A stretch of 64,000 nt of DNA, taken from the NCBI GenBank assembly GCA_029531795.1, contig JAPEIS010000007.1, forward strand, positions 2,480,001 through 2,544,000, in the 5' to 3' direction. The first letter of the stretch is position 1. Each line of letters opens with the position of its first letter. Below are positions 55,333 to 64,000 of this stretch, piece by piece. The notes below the pieces were generated by a model. It did no database searches. It saw only the letters and a program-made list of their open reading frames with translations, and was not told where the DNA came from. A program made the position numbers and the translations under genes. This DNA is from Sclerotinia nivalis (Eukaryota; Ascomycota; Leotiomycetes; Helotiales; Sclerotiniaceae).

Positions 55333-56396
55333 ATGGTACCACTTCACCACTCTATGCCCATCTCACTCCACCCCCAAATTCAAGAACCATTCCATTTCAA
55401 ACTCCTCACCGATTTCCCTAACGAATCCTCCTTACCCTCTTTCGCATCTCCATCCCTTCCCTACCGCTCCAAACGTGCGCGCGCCCTCTCAGACGTCGAT
55501 GGTAACGGGAATTTCGTCGAGGAAGGTCGGAAAAAGAGAAGGTTGCGTCTTCATCTTGTTACATCGCGATTAAGTCGGCCTTTTTCTGTGCCTGCTACTA
55601 ACATAAATATTGCATATCGAGGAAGTTGTGCAAAGAATTTTGTGTTAGGAGGGAAAAGGAGATTCGGAGAACATGGAGGAAAGAAAGAAATTGGGATTGG
55701 GAGTGGAAAGAATGTGTTGAGGAAAATTGCGATATTGAACCGGGTGAGGTTGCAAATGCAGATGCAGATGCAGATGCATAGCGCAAGGGAAGTTCTGAGT
55801 GTTTGTCGTGGGAGTGAGAGTGAGCGGAAGGAGGAGAGATTAGGATTGGATATAGGCATACATTTGAGGGAGATTGTGAAGGTGACAGAGAAACAAAACA
55901 AAAGGTGGAATGAATTTGTGTTGCCGCCGAGTCCGCTTGGAAGATCGAACTACGATGTTCTGGATTCTGAAGATGAGATGTTTATGGATGAATTGGAGGA
56001 TGGATGTGAGAAGGAAATCTATAGTGATTTCAATGTGATGTGTCCGACGGGCGAGGGAGATGATTATGAGTATATGGATACACTTGACGGTCTTTCACCG
56101 GAGGATATGCAGGAGCAGCCGCCGAGTCCGCCGGAGGAAGGGAGGATTATGGAGATTTTGAAGGAGGAGAGATTGCATGACAGCTATTTTGTATGTCTTG
56201 AGGGTTCGTAGATGAGGTTGCCGGTGGGTTACGACACGCAATGAAGAGAAAATGGAGAGAACTGGGAGGTGTTTTTCAAGGGCTACAACAGGATATGAAA
56301 GAAGGAGAAAGTTCGGAACTATCCATTTTCGCAGGCGAAGTTCCTTGTCTAGGGCTGTGTAAAGACCTTAAATCTCAAAATTGGAGGCTATCTTGA
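55333..56396 (+). CDS. Conserved fungal nuclear-type protein of unknown function
   Basis: Exon 1 runs 55333-56190 from MVPLHHSMPI. The best continuation is a 56-bp intron (GTATGT donor, ATGAAG acceptor), then exon 2 at 56247-56396, giving 335 residues. A basic block (KKRRLRLHLVTSRLSRPFSV) near residue 75 resembles a nuclear signal plus a motif I recall from uncharacterised ascomycete proteins. A Met-Gln repeat (LQMQMQMQMH) is coded by a CAGATG microsatellite. The acidic C-terminal half includes LDGLSPEDM and a PPSPPEEG linker. Without the intron the frame stops at 56211, yet the +2 frame right after it also looks coding (VDEVAGGLRHAMKRKWREL), so a lost base is an alternative explanation. Function unknown. 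Confidence 0.6.
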
Positions 56397-56524
56397 ATGC
56401 TTTGAGGAAGTGGCCGAAGTCATGGCGTGGGCGTGAGCATGTGAAGGTGATTAAAAATAACAAAAAAAAAAGATAAGCATAGGCAGCCGGGTCTCTTGGA
56501 GTTAAAGTCTTTTAATACTACTTT

Positions 56525-57170
56525 TTAAGTCTGGAGTTTTGAGGCGCGATCTGCTGCAATATCACACATTGCCTGCATTCATTGGAGTTAGCTACAAAAT
56601 CATTGTTAATTTCACACACAACGTCTTACCTGAATAGCCTCCTTTCTCTCAAGTCTAATATCTCCCCTAGATATTCTCCTTTTCATATCTTCAAAAATTG
56701 CAGGTCTCGATCTCTCATTCACGAAAACACTAACATCATGATTAGCACTTGCTTATCTACTGTAGGCAATAGGTACTTTCATACACATATCTTAAGCCTG
56801 GAAAAGCCCTCTCATATTCCTCATTAAGACCCTTTAACTTCTCAGCCTCTTCAGTAGGTCCAGTATTCAGTTGAGCTTGTTCAGCCTTTGATTGTAGACT
56901 ATCTACTTTCTTCTCACCTAACCTAGGATGAGAACCAAGAATCTTGTCTAGCCACTCTTTATCACTTGGTAATGTACTTTCTGATAATTCAATGAGTTGA
57001 ACACCGACACTTGCGATAAGATCATTGTAAGATTCGAATGTTGTGGTATGAAGTAGATCCATAGAAAGTGTGTGGAGAGCAGTACATGGCTCGAATAGGG
57101 CGTCGAGGACACTGGATCGTTCAATAGTGGATAGGGAGGGAAGTCCAGCGATGGGAGGTAGGGAATTCAT
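56525..57170 (-). CDS. OHCU decarboxylase (ureidoimidazoline decarboxylase)
   Basis: Exons 57170-56785, 56729-56630 and 56572-56525, with introns of 55 and 57 bp, encode 177 residues. The protein starts MNSLPPIAGLPSL; a Met 27 codons upstream is also in frame. Family blocks are LFEPCTALHTLSMDLL, the catalytic-loop motif GSHPRLGEKK, a Glu-Gln-Ala helix, LKGLNEEYERAFPGLRYV, then across the splice site VFVNERSRPAIFEDMKRRIS and the end AMCDIAADRASKLQ. This enzyme converts OHCU to S-allantoin, the last step of urate oxidation in the peroxisome or cytosol. The C-terminus LQT is not a standard PTS1 signal. No other purine-degradation gene is visible nearby. Confidence 0.88.
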
Positions 57171-57478
57171 TGTGCCTGATATTTTTGATAGAAAAACTTT
57201 TAATGAGGAATTAAGGAGAAGATTTGGCAAACAAATTGTTTGTTTATTCAAGAAAATATGTGAGCTAGCTGCAGGTGAGTATTATATATATCAATACGGC
57301 AGTATGAAGTCACAAATGAATATGAATTCCCCACAAGGCCGGCGCCGGGAGCTTTCGAGCTACAAACTAATCCCAAAATAGCTTAGCTCAAATGCAATTG
57401 GTCGCGACCTCAAAATATCTTTTTGTCGGGTCGCGCCATGATCTTCGAGCTTTAAACCCCATATCAACGCGAATCAAC
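57171..57478. promoter_or_regulatory. Divergent promoter, OHCU decarboxylase / PRP19
   Basis: The 308 bp between the two outward start codons carry both promoters. The element GCAATTGGTCGCGACC at about 57390-57408 contains an inverted CCAAT box next to a GGTCGCGACC palindrome, with a second GGTCGCG at 57429-57435. Confidence 0.5.
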
Positions 57479-59120
57479 ATGTTGTGCTCAAGTAAGTTTA
57501 AAGAGCTCATAAAATTGACTTATGACTTGCGACTGACTTTCTATAGTATCTGGAGAAGCTCCACTGCAACCTGTTGCTTCATCGAAATCAGGTAAGTTGG
57601 GAACAAGGTATCTATCTCTCAATGAATTTAAAAATAACAGATTTCAGGCAACATTTTCGAAAAACGACTTATCGAATCATATATTGCAGAAAATCATAAA
57701 GATCCAGTTACTGGAGAAGACCTCGAAATTGCAGATCTAATCGACCTCAAATCCGCCAAAATCGTTACTCCTCGACCTCCGACCCTCACATCGATTCCTT
57801 CTCTCCTTTCTACTTTCCAAAACGAATGGGATGCATTAGCGCTGGAAAGCTTCACTATACGACAACAATTACATCAGACTCGACAGGAGTTGTCAACAGC
57901 ATTATATCAACATGATGCAGCTGTGAGGGTTATTGCGCGGCTGACGAAGGAGAGAGATGAGGCTAGAGATGCGTTAAGCAAGGTTTCAATTGGAGCTGGA
58001 AATTTAGGAAATGGTGATGCTATGCAGGTTGATACTCAAGGTCTTCCAGAAAACTTAGCGAATCTGGTCGATACTACACAAGCCGAGTACGAGTTTTGAC
58101 GAAAGAGTTATGAGATCAATTGCTAATCAGATTATAGACTTTCCAAAAGCCGTCGAAAGCGACCTGTTCCAAAGGGATGGGCTACCGCAGAGGATATTGG
58201 CCAATTTAAGATCACTTCTACTTCGGAACCTTTATACCCTGGATGCACTTCACTCGCTCAAAGTGAAGACAAGTTAATTGTTGGTGGATCGAAAGAGGTA
58301 GGTATCTATTCATTGACGGAACAAAAGATCATAAAGTCATTTGAAGCCGGAGGTCCAGTCACAGGAGCTGCTTTCTCTGGCGGTATCCCTATTGTGTCTA
58401 CTGCAAAGGGAATTGTAAAGTTGTTGGGAGATGAAGAGCATACATTTACATCGCATGCTGGTGCAGTCAATGCGCTTGCGTTACATCCAAGCGGTGAAAT
58501 TCTAGCATCTGTTGGTGTCGACAAGAGCTTCGTGTTCTATGATTTGGCTGAGAAGAAGGCAACTATTCAAATTTATACAGATTCAGGTATGTCGGCATTC
58601 CAAACTTATCTGGTGCAGATCTTATTAACATTTAATAGAACTCAAAACGGCGGCTTTCCATCCAGATGGTCACCTTTTTGCAGCCGGCGGCGTTGATGGC
58701 CAGATTAAATTATTCCATGTTAAGACAGGAGAGAGTACTGGTGTAAATTTCGAAATAGATGGGCCTGTCCAGGACGTCGCCTTTTCTGAGAATGGTATAT
58801 GGTTTGCCGCCGTTGCCAAAGAATCTACCAGTGTTGTGATTTTTGACATCAGGAAAGAAGGAAAGGCTGCAGAGGCAAAGATTTTAGAAATTGGTGGACC
58901 GGTTGATGCTATCCGGTGGGATTACACGGGTCAATTTTTGGCAGCCTCAGGACCAAGAGGGCTTACCATCTCTCAATACACCAAATCTACAAAATCCTGG
59001 TCGGATGCTACGAGCTTAGCTTTGCCAGCAACTGCAGTGCAGTGGGGCGAGGAGGCGAAGAGTTTGATCACTGTTAATAATGAGGGTGTTGTGACGGTTC
59101 TTGGTGTAGCTCCTGAATGA
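57479..59120 (+). CDS. PRP19: Prp19, U-box/WD40 E3 ubiquitin ligase of the spliceosome
   Basis: Five exons, 57479-57491, 57547-57591, 57648-58086, 58138-58586 and 58639-59120, give 475 residues with all phases matching. The N-terminal U-box reads MLCSISGEAPLQPVASSKSG, then IFEKRLIESYIAENHKDPVT. The family helices follow (TLTSIPSLLSTFQNEWDALA) and a coiled coil that tetramerises (ELSTALYQHDAAVRVIARLT). The C-terminal WD40 propeller has HAGAVNALALHPSGEILASV, KTAAFHPDGHLFAAGGVDGQ and VQDVAFSENGIWFAAVAKES. Prp19 is the core of the NineTeen complex in the nucleus. It ubiquitinates U4/U6.U5 components and stabilises the active spliceosome. Length and domain order are standard. Confidence 0.96.
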
Positions 59121-59922
59121 TGGAGTTTCAAGAACATGGAGATGGGTAGGAATATATGGGAGTTTGTCATTTCAAGATGTGAAAAGGAACAAGAAATCTG
59201 GACAGTTTATTTTCACATTACTGTAATATTAGGAGAGAAGCATGTTCGCAATGCCCAAAATGAACAATATTGGTGGTATATGCCGACCTGCATTTGGAGT
59301 CAGAACATAGAAATTTGCGAGTGGTGAGTGGTGAGTGGTGAGGTTGGAAAATTACAGTAATACCTACTAGGTACCTACCTAGATATTTCAAAGGTTCAAG
59401 AGTTGATAATCTGATTATACGGAACTAGACTATAAGGGATAACTTTTTATACAGAACAAAATTTTCAAATATGTCGATTTTATATAATATTTTTCAATTT
59501 AGATAAAAACTTTAATTTACAAAAGATTATAATATTAACTTTATCGAATCTTATATATAAATATTCTTTGAAAGATTATATTATCCTGAATATAACTTGA
59601 AGTATTGGTCTTAAACTTTGCCGTAGTTACCGTATTTCAAATAATACCAATATAGATAGAAATAAACTGAGATTGCTTACTCATATTTAGTTCAATATCA
59701 TTCATATCAAATTGGGCTCCGATAGAACGAACATCTTAGTTACAACAACACACAACACCCCACTACAAAGGGAATACATTCGATTCTATACCATTGATCT
59801 ATTAAACAAAAGGATTTTGTCGATATTCCGATCTTGTCAAAAGTTCTTTCTTTCCTTTTTTATTCACAAAAGCAATCAAAACTACAGGATTCTCTGCCGC
59901 CACTGGTGAATTTCATTTGGTT
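59121..59922. other. Intergenic DNA between PRP19 and the SIM/RING gene
   Basis: About 800 bp of A/T-rich DNA. A short GAGTGGT repeat lies near 59320-59340. It holds the PRP19 3' UTR and the next promoter. No gene is seen. Confidence 0.5.
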
Positions 59923-61299
59923 ATGGAGAATGAATTGACAGGAACCCGGGAGAGTCGCAAGGTAGGAGCCAATGTTCACTTTTTTTCCTTTTGTGAATAA
60001 AAAATAATATTTAATTGCTTTCTTACTAACATTTTTTTATCCTCTTATAGCGATCTCATCTGGAGATGTCCCAGTCGCATTTAAGACTTTCATCATCACC
60101 TGTACTATTTCGGGAAAGACCCTCGAACTTCGGTAACTCCTCCCCAATACTTGCACCATTGGCAAATATTCCTACTGCCTCCTCTTCTTCTCGAGAACGA
60201 CGATTCCAAACACAGCGAGGACAAACACCAAATTCTCATAATCCTTTGGGTCAATCCAATCGGCATTCACGATCATTTAGAGCTTCGGCAGAAATGGAAG
60301 CAGATTTATTGCCACCTCCTCGACGCCGCTCAATAGTTAGCTCCGGTGTCATCATCGATCTAACATCCGACCAAGACGATATCCCTTCATCTCCAGCCCC
60401 GCATCGTCGTGCAGCTCGTATTCATGCCCCTTCTCCGAGACCACCACCGACTTTAGGGAGGAGTGAAGCAAGATTAGAGCAGGTTGTGGATCTTACAGCG
60501 GACGATGATGATGATGAGGATGATACTATCATTATAACCCATTCTCGAGAACGTTCTATACCTCTTCCTCCCCGTGGGCGACTACCACCACCACCACCAA
60601 TAAATCGTTCATTTGGACAGGGACCAAGACTTAATACGTTTCGCGCCGCTTATGTTAATGGAAATCAGATGGAACCAGCAAGACCGCCGCCAGAACGCCC
60701 CCTTCCCATTGGTGAGCGTGCCATTGGTGGTATGAGAGCTCTTTACGAAAACGGTGCTGACATTATCATGGACATTCATAATTTTATGGGTCTCAATCGA
60801 GGAAATTTGGGAGGTGATGAACATGTGGGACTTCATTTCTTTGGTGGCTTCCCAGCTATGCCAAATGGTATGGATTATGGAAGAGTGGCGTTGCAAGAAA
60901 ATAAGCCTGAACATGTTCCACCTCCACCAGTTGGAGATGGATTTACAAGGTCACCTACAGAGAATGATACTGCGATTTGCCCAAGCTGCGAGGAAGAATT
61001 AATTCATAAAAAGGATGGTGAGGAGCCAGTGGCAAAGAAGTCTCGCGGGGCACCTAGTAGAAAAGACAGAGAAGAACATCCTTTTTGGGTTGTCAAGGAT
61101 TGTGGTCATGTAAGTTTTACTCATTCCCTCTCAATCAAACATTACTAACATAAACTAGGTCTTCTGCAATAAATGCTATCAACATCGCTCAAATGAAAAG
61201 TTATCCTCCTTTCGTGGAAGCAAGCACATTCTCTGTTCAGTTGAGGACTGTGATTCGAACGTCAAAAATAAGGATAAATGGGTGGGCATATTCCTATAA
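59923..61299 (+). CDS. SIM-rich RING-like protein (STUbL-type E3 candidate)
   Basis: Three exons, 59923-59961, 60051-61109 and 61159-61299, with introns of 89 and 49 bp, give 412 residues. An internal Met at 60066 is an alternative start. Two SUMO-interaction-like motifs are visible: VIIDLTSDQDD and VVDLTADDDDDEDD followed by IIIT, each a hydrophobic core beside acidic residues. The middle is rich in Pro and Arg. The C-terminal finger has CPSC, then DCGH, CNKC, and a last pair of cysteines (ILCSVEDC) before WVGIFL. A Lys-rich insertion splits the first Cys pair from the rest, so it is a divergent RING. This layout resembles Slx8/Rfp-type SUMO-targeted ubiquitin ligases. The function is inferred. 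Confidence 0.8.
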
Positions 61300-63424
61300 C
61301 CTCAATATTTCGACTCCCACAACGCCAGGATGGTTAGGCAATTTCGATTTATTATTTTCCTTTTGTCAATATCAATGGGATACCATTTCATGAATTATCA
61401 TATTAGGGACATCACTGTCATGGAGTTTCAACATTGGCATCATTTACAGGAGTATCGGCTGGCTGGGGTGATTTCAGTTGATTTCCATAAGGTGGGCTTG
61501 GGCTTGGCTTATATCATTACCGGGGCGTTAATGAAGGGAAAGAATGGAGGAGTAATATCAAATTCATGGGCGGGGAACATGTGTCGATATGGAGAACAAT
61601 GGGAAGAAATTCTATCTGGGTAGGGTCTGGAATGAATAGAGAACAAGAGCAAGTGAATGGAGAAAATTCTCTGATATTCCAACAGCGAAATTCTCATAGG
61701 TATCACATTTTTTGCCTTCTGGAGATAACGAGGGAGGGGTGTATATTAGAGAAGTAGAGCAGCAAAATGAAGCAATTGTGGTAATATCTTTATAGTGACG
61801 GAGGTTTTGTGTAAGTATAATTTTGCGTCATTTTTCAGTTTCAGATCTTGATGTGAAGTGGAAGGAAAGGAGAAGGAGAAGGAGAAGGAGAAGGAGAAGG
61901 AGAAGGAGAAGGAGAAGGAGAAGGAGAAGGAACTGTATTGATGATGTATCTATATTTATATCTATTTTTCATCTTTTTATTCTTCATCTCTTCACCTCTT
62001 TAATCTTCATCCTTCATCCTTCATTCACCCTTCAGCCCTTCAACCCTCCAACCCTCCAACCATGAAAACTATTCCCCATCCATCCATCCACCATCCATCC
62101 ATCCACCCTTCCCTCTCCCCTTTTAAATCTATAATTTCAAACCATCCACCAATTAAACCCCTTCTTTCTTCTCTTCCTTTTTTTCGCTTCCCTTCCTTCC
62201 CTTTGTTTCTTCCCAGCTCTGTTTCTTTACAATTAAATTTAAATTTAAATTTAAGTCTTGAGTCTTGAGTCTAAATACAAGTCAGTTGGTGTTTTTGGGA
62301 ATCACTGGTCGAGATTTTGTTGGTAAGACTTATTCTCACTACACTCGCTTATTATGCTAACATCATATCATTTCCATTTTCCATTTTCCATTTTTCATTT
62401 TTCATCAATTAATTTCATTTTTATTTATCCATTTCATTTCTTTCATTTCGCTCATTTCGTTCATTACATTTTTGCTTTTGATTTTTTCCACTAATACTCT
62501 ACCTCACTTGATTAAGCAAGGTAAGAAGGCAGGCACTTAGGTACATTTAATACCCCGAATCCGAATCCGATACCTTATCCTAATTCCATCCCAATTCAAT
62601 ACCATGCCAATTCAATCCCTTGCCATTCCTTCAAATCAGTTCAATTCAATATCAGTTCAATATCTCCTGTTCCAACCAATCCTATCCGTCTTTCATTTGA
62701 AGAATTGTGACACATTCATCCATCAAAATTTCACCTCTGTCTCTGCCCTGCCTCTCTTCATATTTTCTCCTCAACCCCATCCATCCTTCACCAACATTAT
62801 CACTCATGCTCCATCAACATAATAGCGCCTCCATCCCGAAACTAGACTTAATGTCTCAAGATGTATCATGAATCGAAGGAAAGAAAAAATTAACATCCTC
62901 TCCATTCTCGTCATCATCAACATCATTCAGGCATTTCATCATTCAACAACATTGCATTAAACAAACGCAATGTCAATCACAATCCCATCCATAAACACCT
63001 AAACCCATACCCAACCAGCCAAAGCCATCCCACCAAAAAAATGCAACCCAATATGAAAGAAACCGTACAGCCGTACGAAGACGTGCTGTCGAGTCGAAAG
63101 AAACCAAAGCATGGTATTATCAAGCACGCGTGAGAAACGCAATTGAATGCGTAAAGGGAATATGTGTTTTGAATTAAAAAATCGAATCGTTCCGTAAAAA
63201 TTATCCTATGAAGGATTTGAATGGACGTAGCAAAGCCGTCATTTTTGGGTTGAATGTATGTCAAATAAGCAACCTACCACCCATATGTACCGCGAAATCA
63301 AGACAGCAAGACATGACCAAGTCTTATTGTCAATTTTTTTTTTACAAAAAGATCAAAAGGGTAATATTAGGGAATTGCTTTTGTTGTATAAGCGTAATCG
63401 AATCCCTTTTTTTTATTCTCCGTA
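61300..63424. other. Intergenic DNA, 2.1 kb, convergent and repeat-rich
   Basis: Both flanking genes point into this region. It contains a GAAGGA array, CATCCATCCA repeats (62078-62107), TTTAAA/TTTCATTTT repeats (62228-62255 and 62370-62410) and very pyrimidine-rich DNA. A candidate 5' splice site (GTAAGA, near 62322) lacks a coding exon. No gene is supported. Confidence 0.45.
61868..61930. repeat. GGAGAA hexanucleotide microsatellite
   Basis: About ten perfect copies of GGAGAA. In one frame this would read as a long poly-Arg run, which is a by-product of the repeat. Confidence 0.9.
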
Positions 63425-64000
63425 TCACAGAAAATTGTCTTTTGGTTGATTAGAGCGTTCTGCTCGTGTGTGCATATGAATAGCTTGCGTCTCTAAAGCT
63501 CGTGCCATGAGATGTGTTACTGTGACTAGAGTTAGCATTTAAGGTATGAAACAAGTATAGAGAATAAGTACCTTGCCAAACTGCAGCTCTATCGAGCTGG
63601 AAAGCAGTCACTCTTAAGATTCTGCTTCCAAATCCACAATTATCCAGTGCCGGAAATCTTTGAACACCATTCATCTGAGTAGCATTTGTTTGTTCAAGTT
63701 GCATCTTCATTTCAGCGCTGTCGACCACCTCTTTAATCTTTTCCAAAAGTTTGACATCTTCTTCCTCCAGATACATGATAGCAGGCACGCTGCTAAAATC
63801 AACGTCGGTATGACCTAGAATTCCGATGTAACGTCCGAGGCGTTCCTGAACTAGAGTTACCCATTCAGCTACTACTTGTGCGCAATCAAATGCGCACATG
63901 GCAGCCTGTAAGGGGAGTTCCCGAGATGTGAAGTCGGCAAAAGTAATACCAAATTTACTTGACATTGAAAGAAAGTCTGCGGCATAATAAGCTGCTTTTC
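63425..64000 (-). CDS. Unknown protein, C-terminal part (5' end beyond window)
   Basis: The frame enters from the right edge and runs through 63572, then a 46-bp intron (GTACTT donor, AACTCTAG acceptor), then a last exon 63525-63425 ending at TGA. It stays open upstream of the Met at 63965 (AAYYAADFLS), so the gene most likely continues beyond the window. The visible part is alpha-helical with blocks like CAFDCAQVVAEWVTLVQERL, YLEEEDVKLLEKIKEVVDSA and DNCGFGSRILRVTAFQLDRA. The last exon encodes a helix with Arg and His (HLMARALETQAIHMHTRAER). I do not recognise the family. It may be the effector half of a regulatory protein, but nothing seen proves that. Confidence 0.6.

Noticed and set aside
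61823..62065. Frame with a long poly-arginine run
   Set aside because: It is the translation of the GGAGAA microsatellite and not a protein signal.
62977..63264. 95-codon minus-strand frame with a hydrophobic C-terminus
   Set aside because: Trp/Leu/Gly-rich end from low-complexity DNA, no splice support, lies in the 3' flank of the last gene.

Overview
This window is nuclear DNA from a filamentous ascomycete fungus. The genes carry short introns, mostly 45-70 bp, with GTRNGT donors, a CTRAY branch site and a YAG acceptor. The gene set is typical of euascomycetes: Isy1, Prp19, Dcn1, Mvp1, Rrb1, mitochondrial ribosomal proteins, a GT90/CAP10 glycosyltransferase, a SYLF-domain protein and PI-PLC. 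The protein flavour and microsatellite-rich intergenic DNA suggest Leotiomycetes (a Botrytis/Sclerotinia-like fungus). That placement is an inference from memory and was not tested. No CRISPR array, operon or rRNA gene is present.

Layout. 1-10.7 kb: the 5' part of a conserved coiled-coil/Cys-His protein (minus strand), an intron-containing tRNA-Thr(AGT), a CPA-type cation/H+ antiporter, a 90-aa tail-anchored protein and a SYLF-domain protein. 10.7-17.9 kb: a gene-poor, repeat-rich stretch holding one 74-aa CxxC microprotein gene. 17.9-22.3 kb: PI-PLC (minus) divergent from a small cupin. 22.5-28.25 kb: a complete Ty1/Copia LTR retrotransposon with identical 530-bp LTRs and a 5-bp target duplication, so very young. 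28.5-32.7 kb: a decayed minus-strand gene, a lineage-type single-exon gene and a GST pseudogene. 32.7-64 kb: a denser housekeeping block with TPR protein, ISY1, a 122-aa protein, a patatin-like lipase with a C-terminal finger, GT90, uL15m, MVP1, DCN1, bS6m, RRB1, a nuclear-looking conserved protein, OHCU decarboxylase, PRP19, a SIM-rich RING-like protein, and a partial gene at the right edge.

How the genes relate. There are no operons. The possibly shared regulation is at divergent promoters: GT90/uL15m (with an imperfect direct repeat), bS6m/RRB1 (mitochondrial ribosome with cytosolic ribosome assembly), OHCU decarboxylase/PRP19 and PLC/cupin. Two spliceosome NineTeen-complex-linked genes (ISY1, PRP19) lie about 20 kb apart, probably by chance. 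Most remarkable are the intact young Copia element with a -1 frame break between integrase and reverse transcriptase, several small split genes that a single-ORF scan misses, an ISY1 gene whose first coding exon is just the ATG, and two unusually long introns (PLC 675 bp, DCN1 559 bp). Splice junctions were read by eye from frame continuity and consensus; no transcript data or searches were available.
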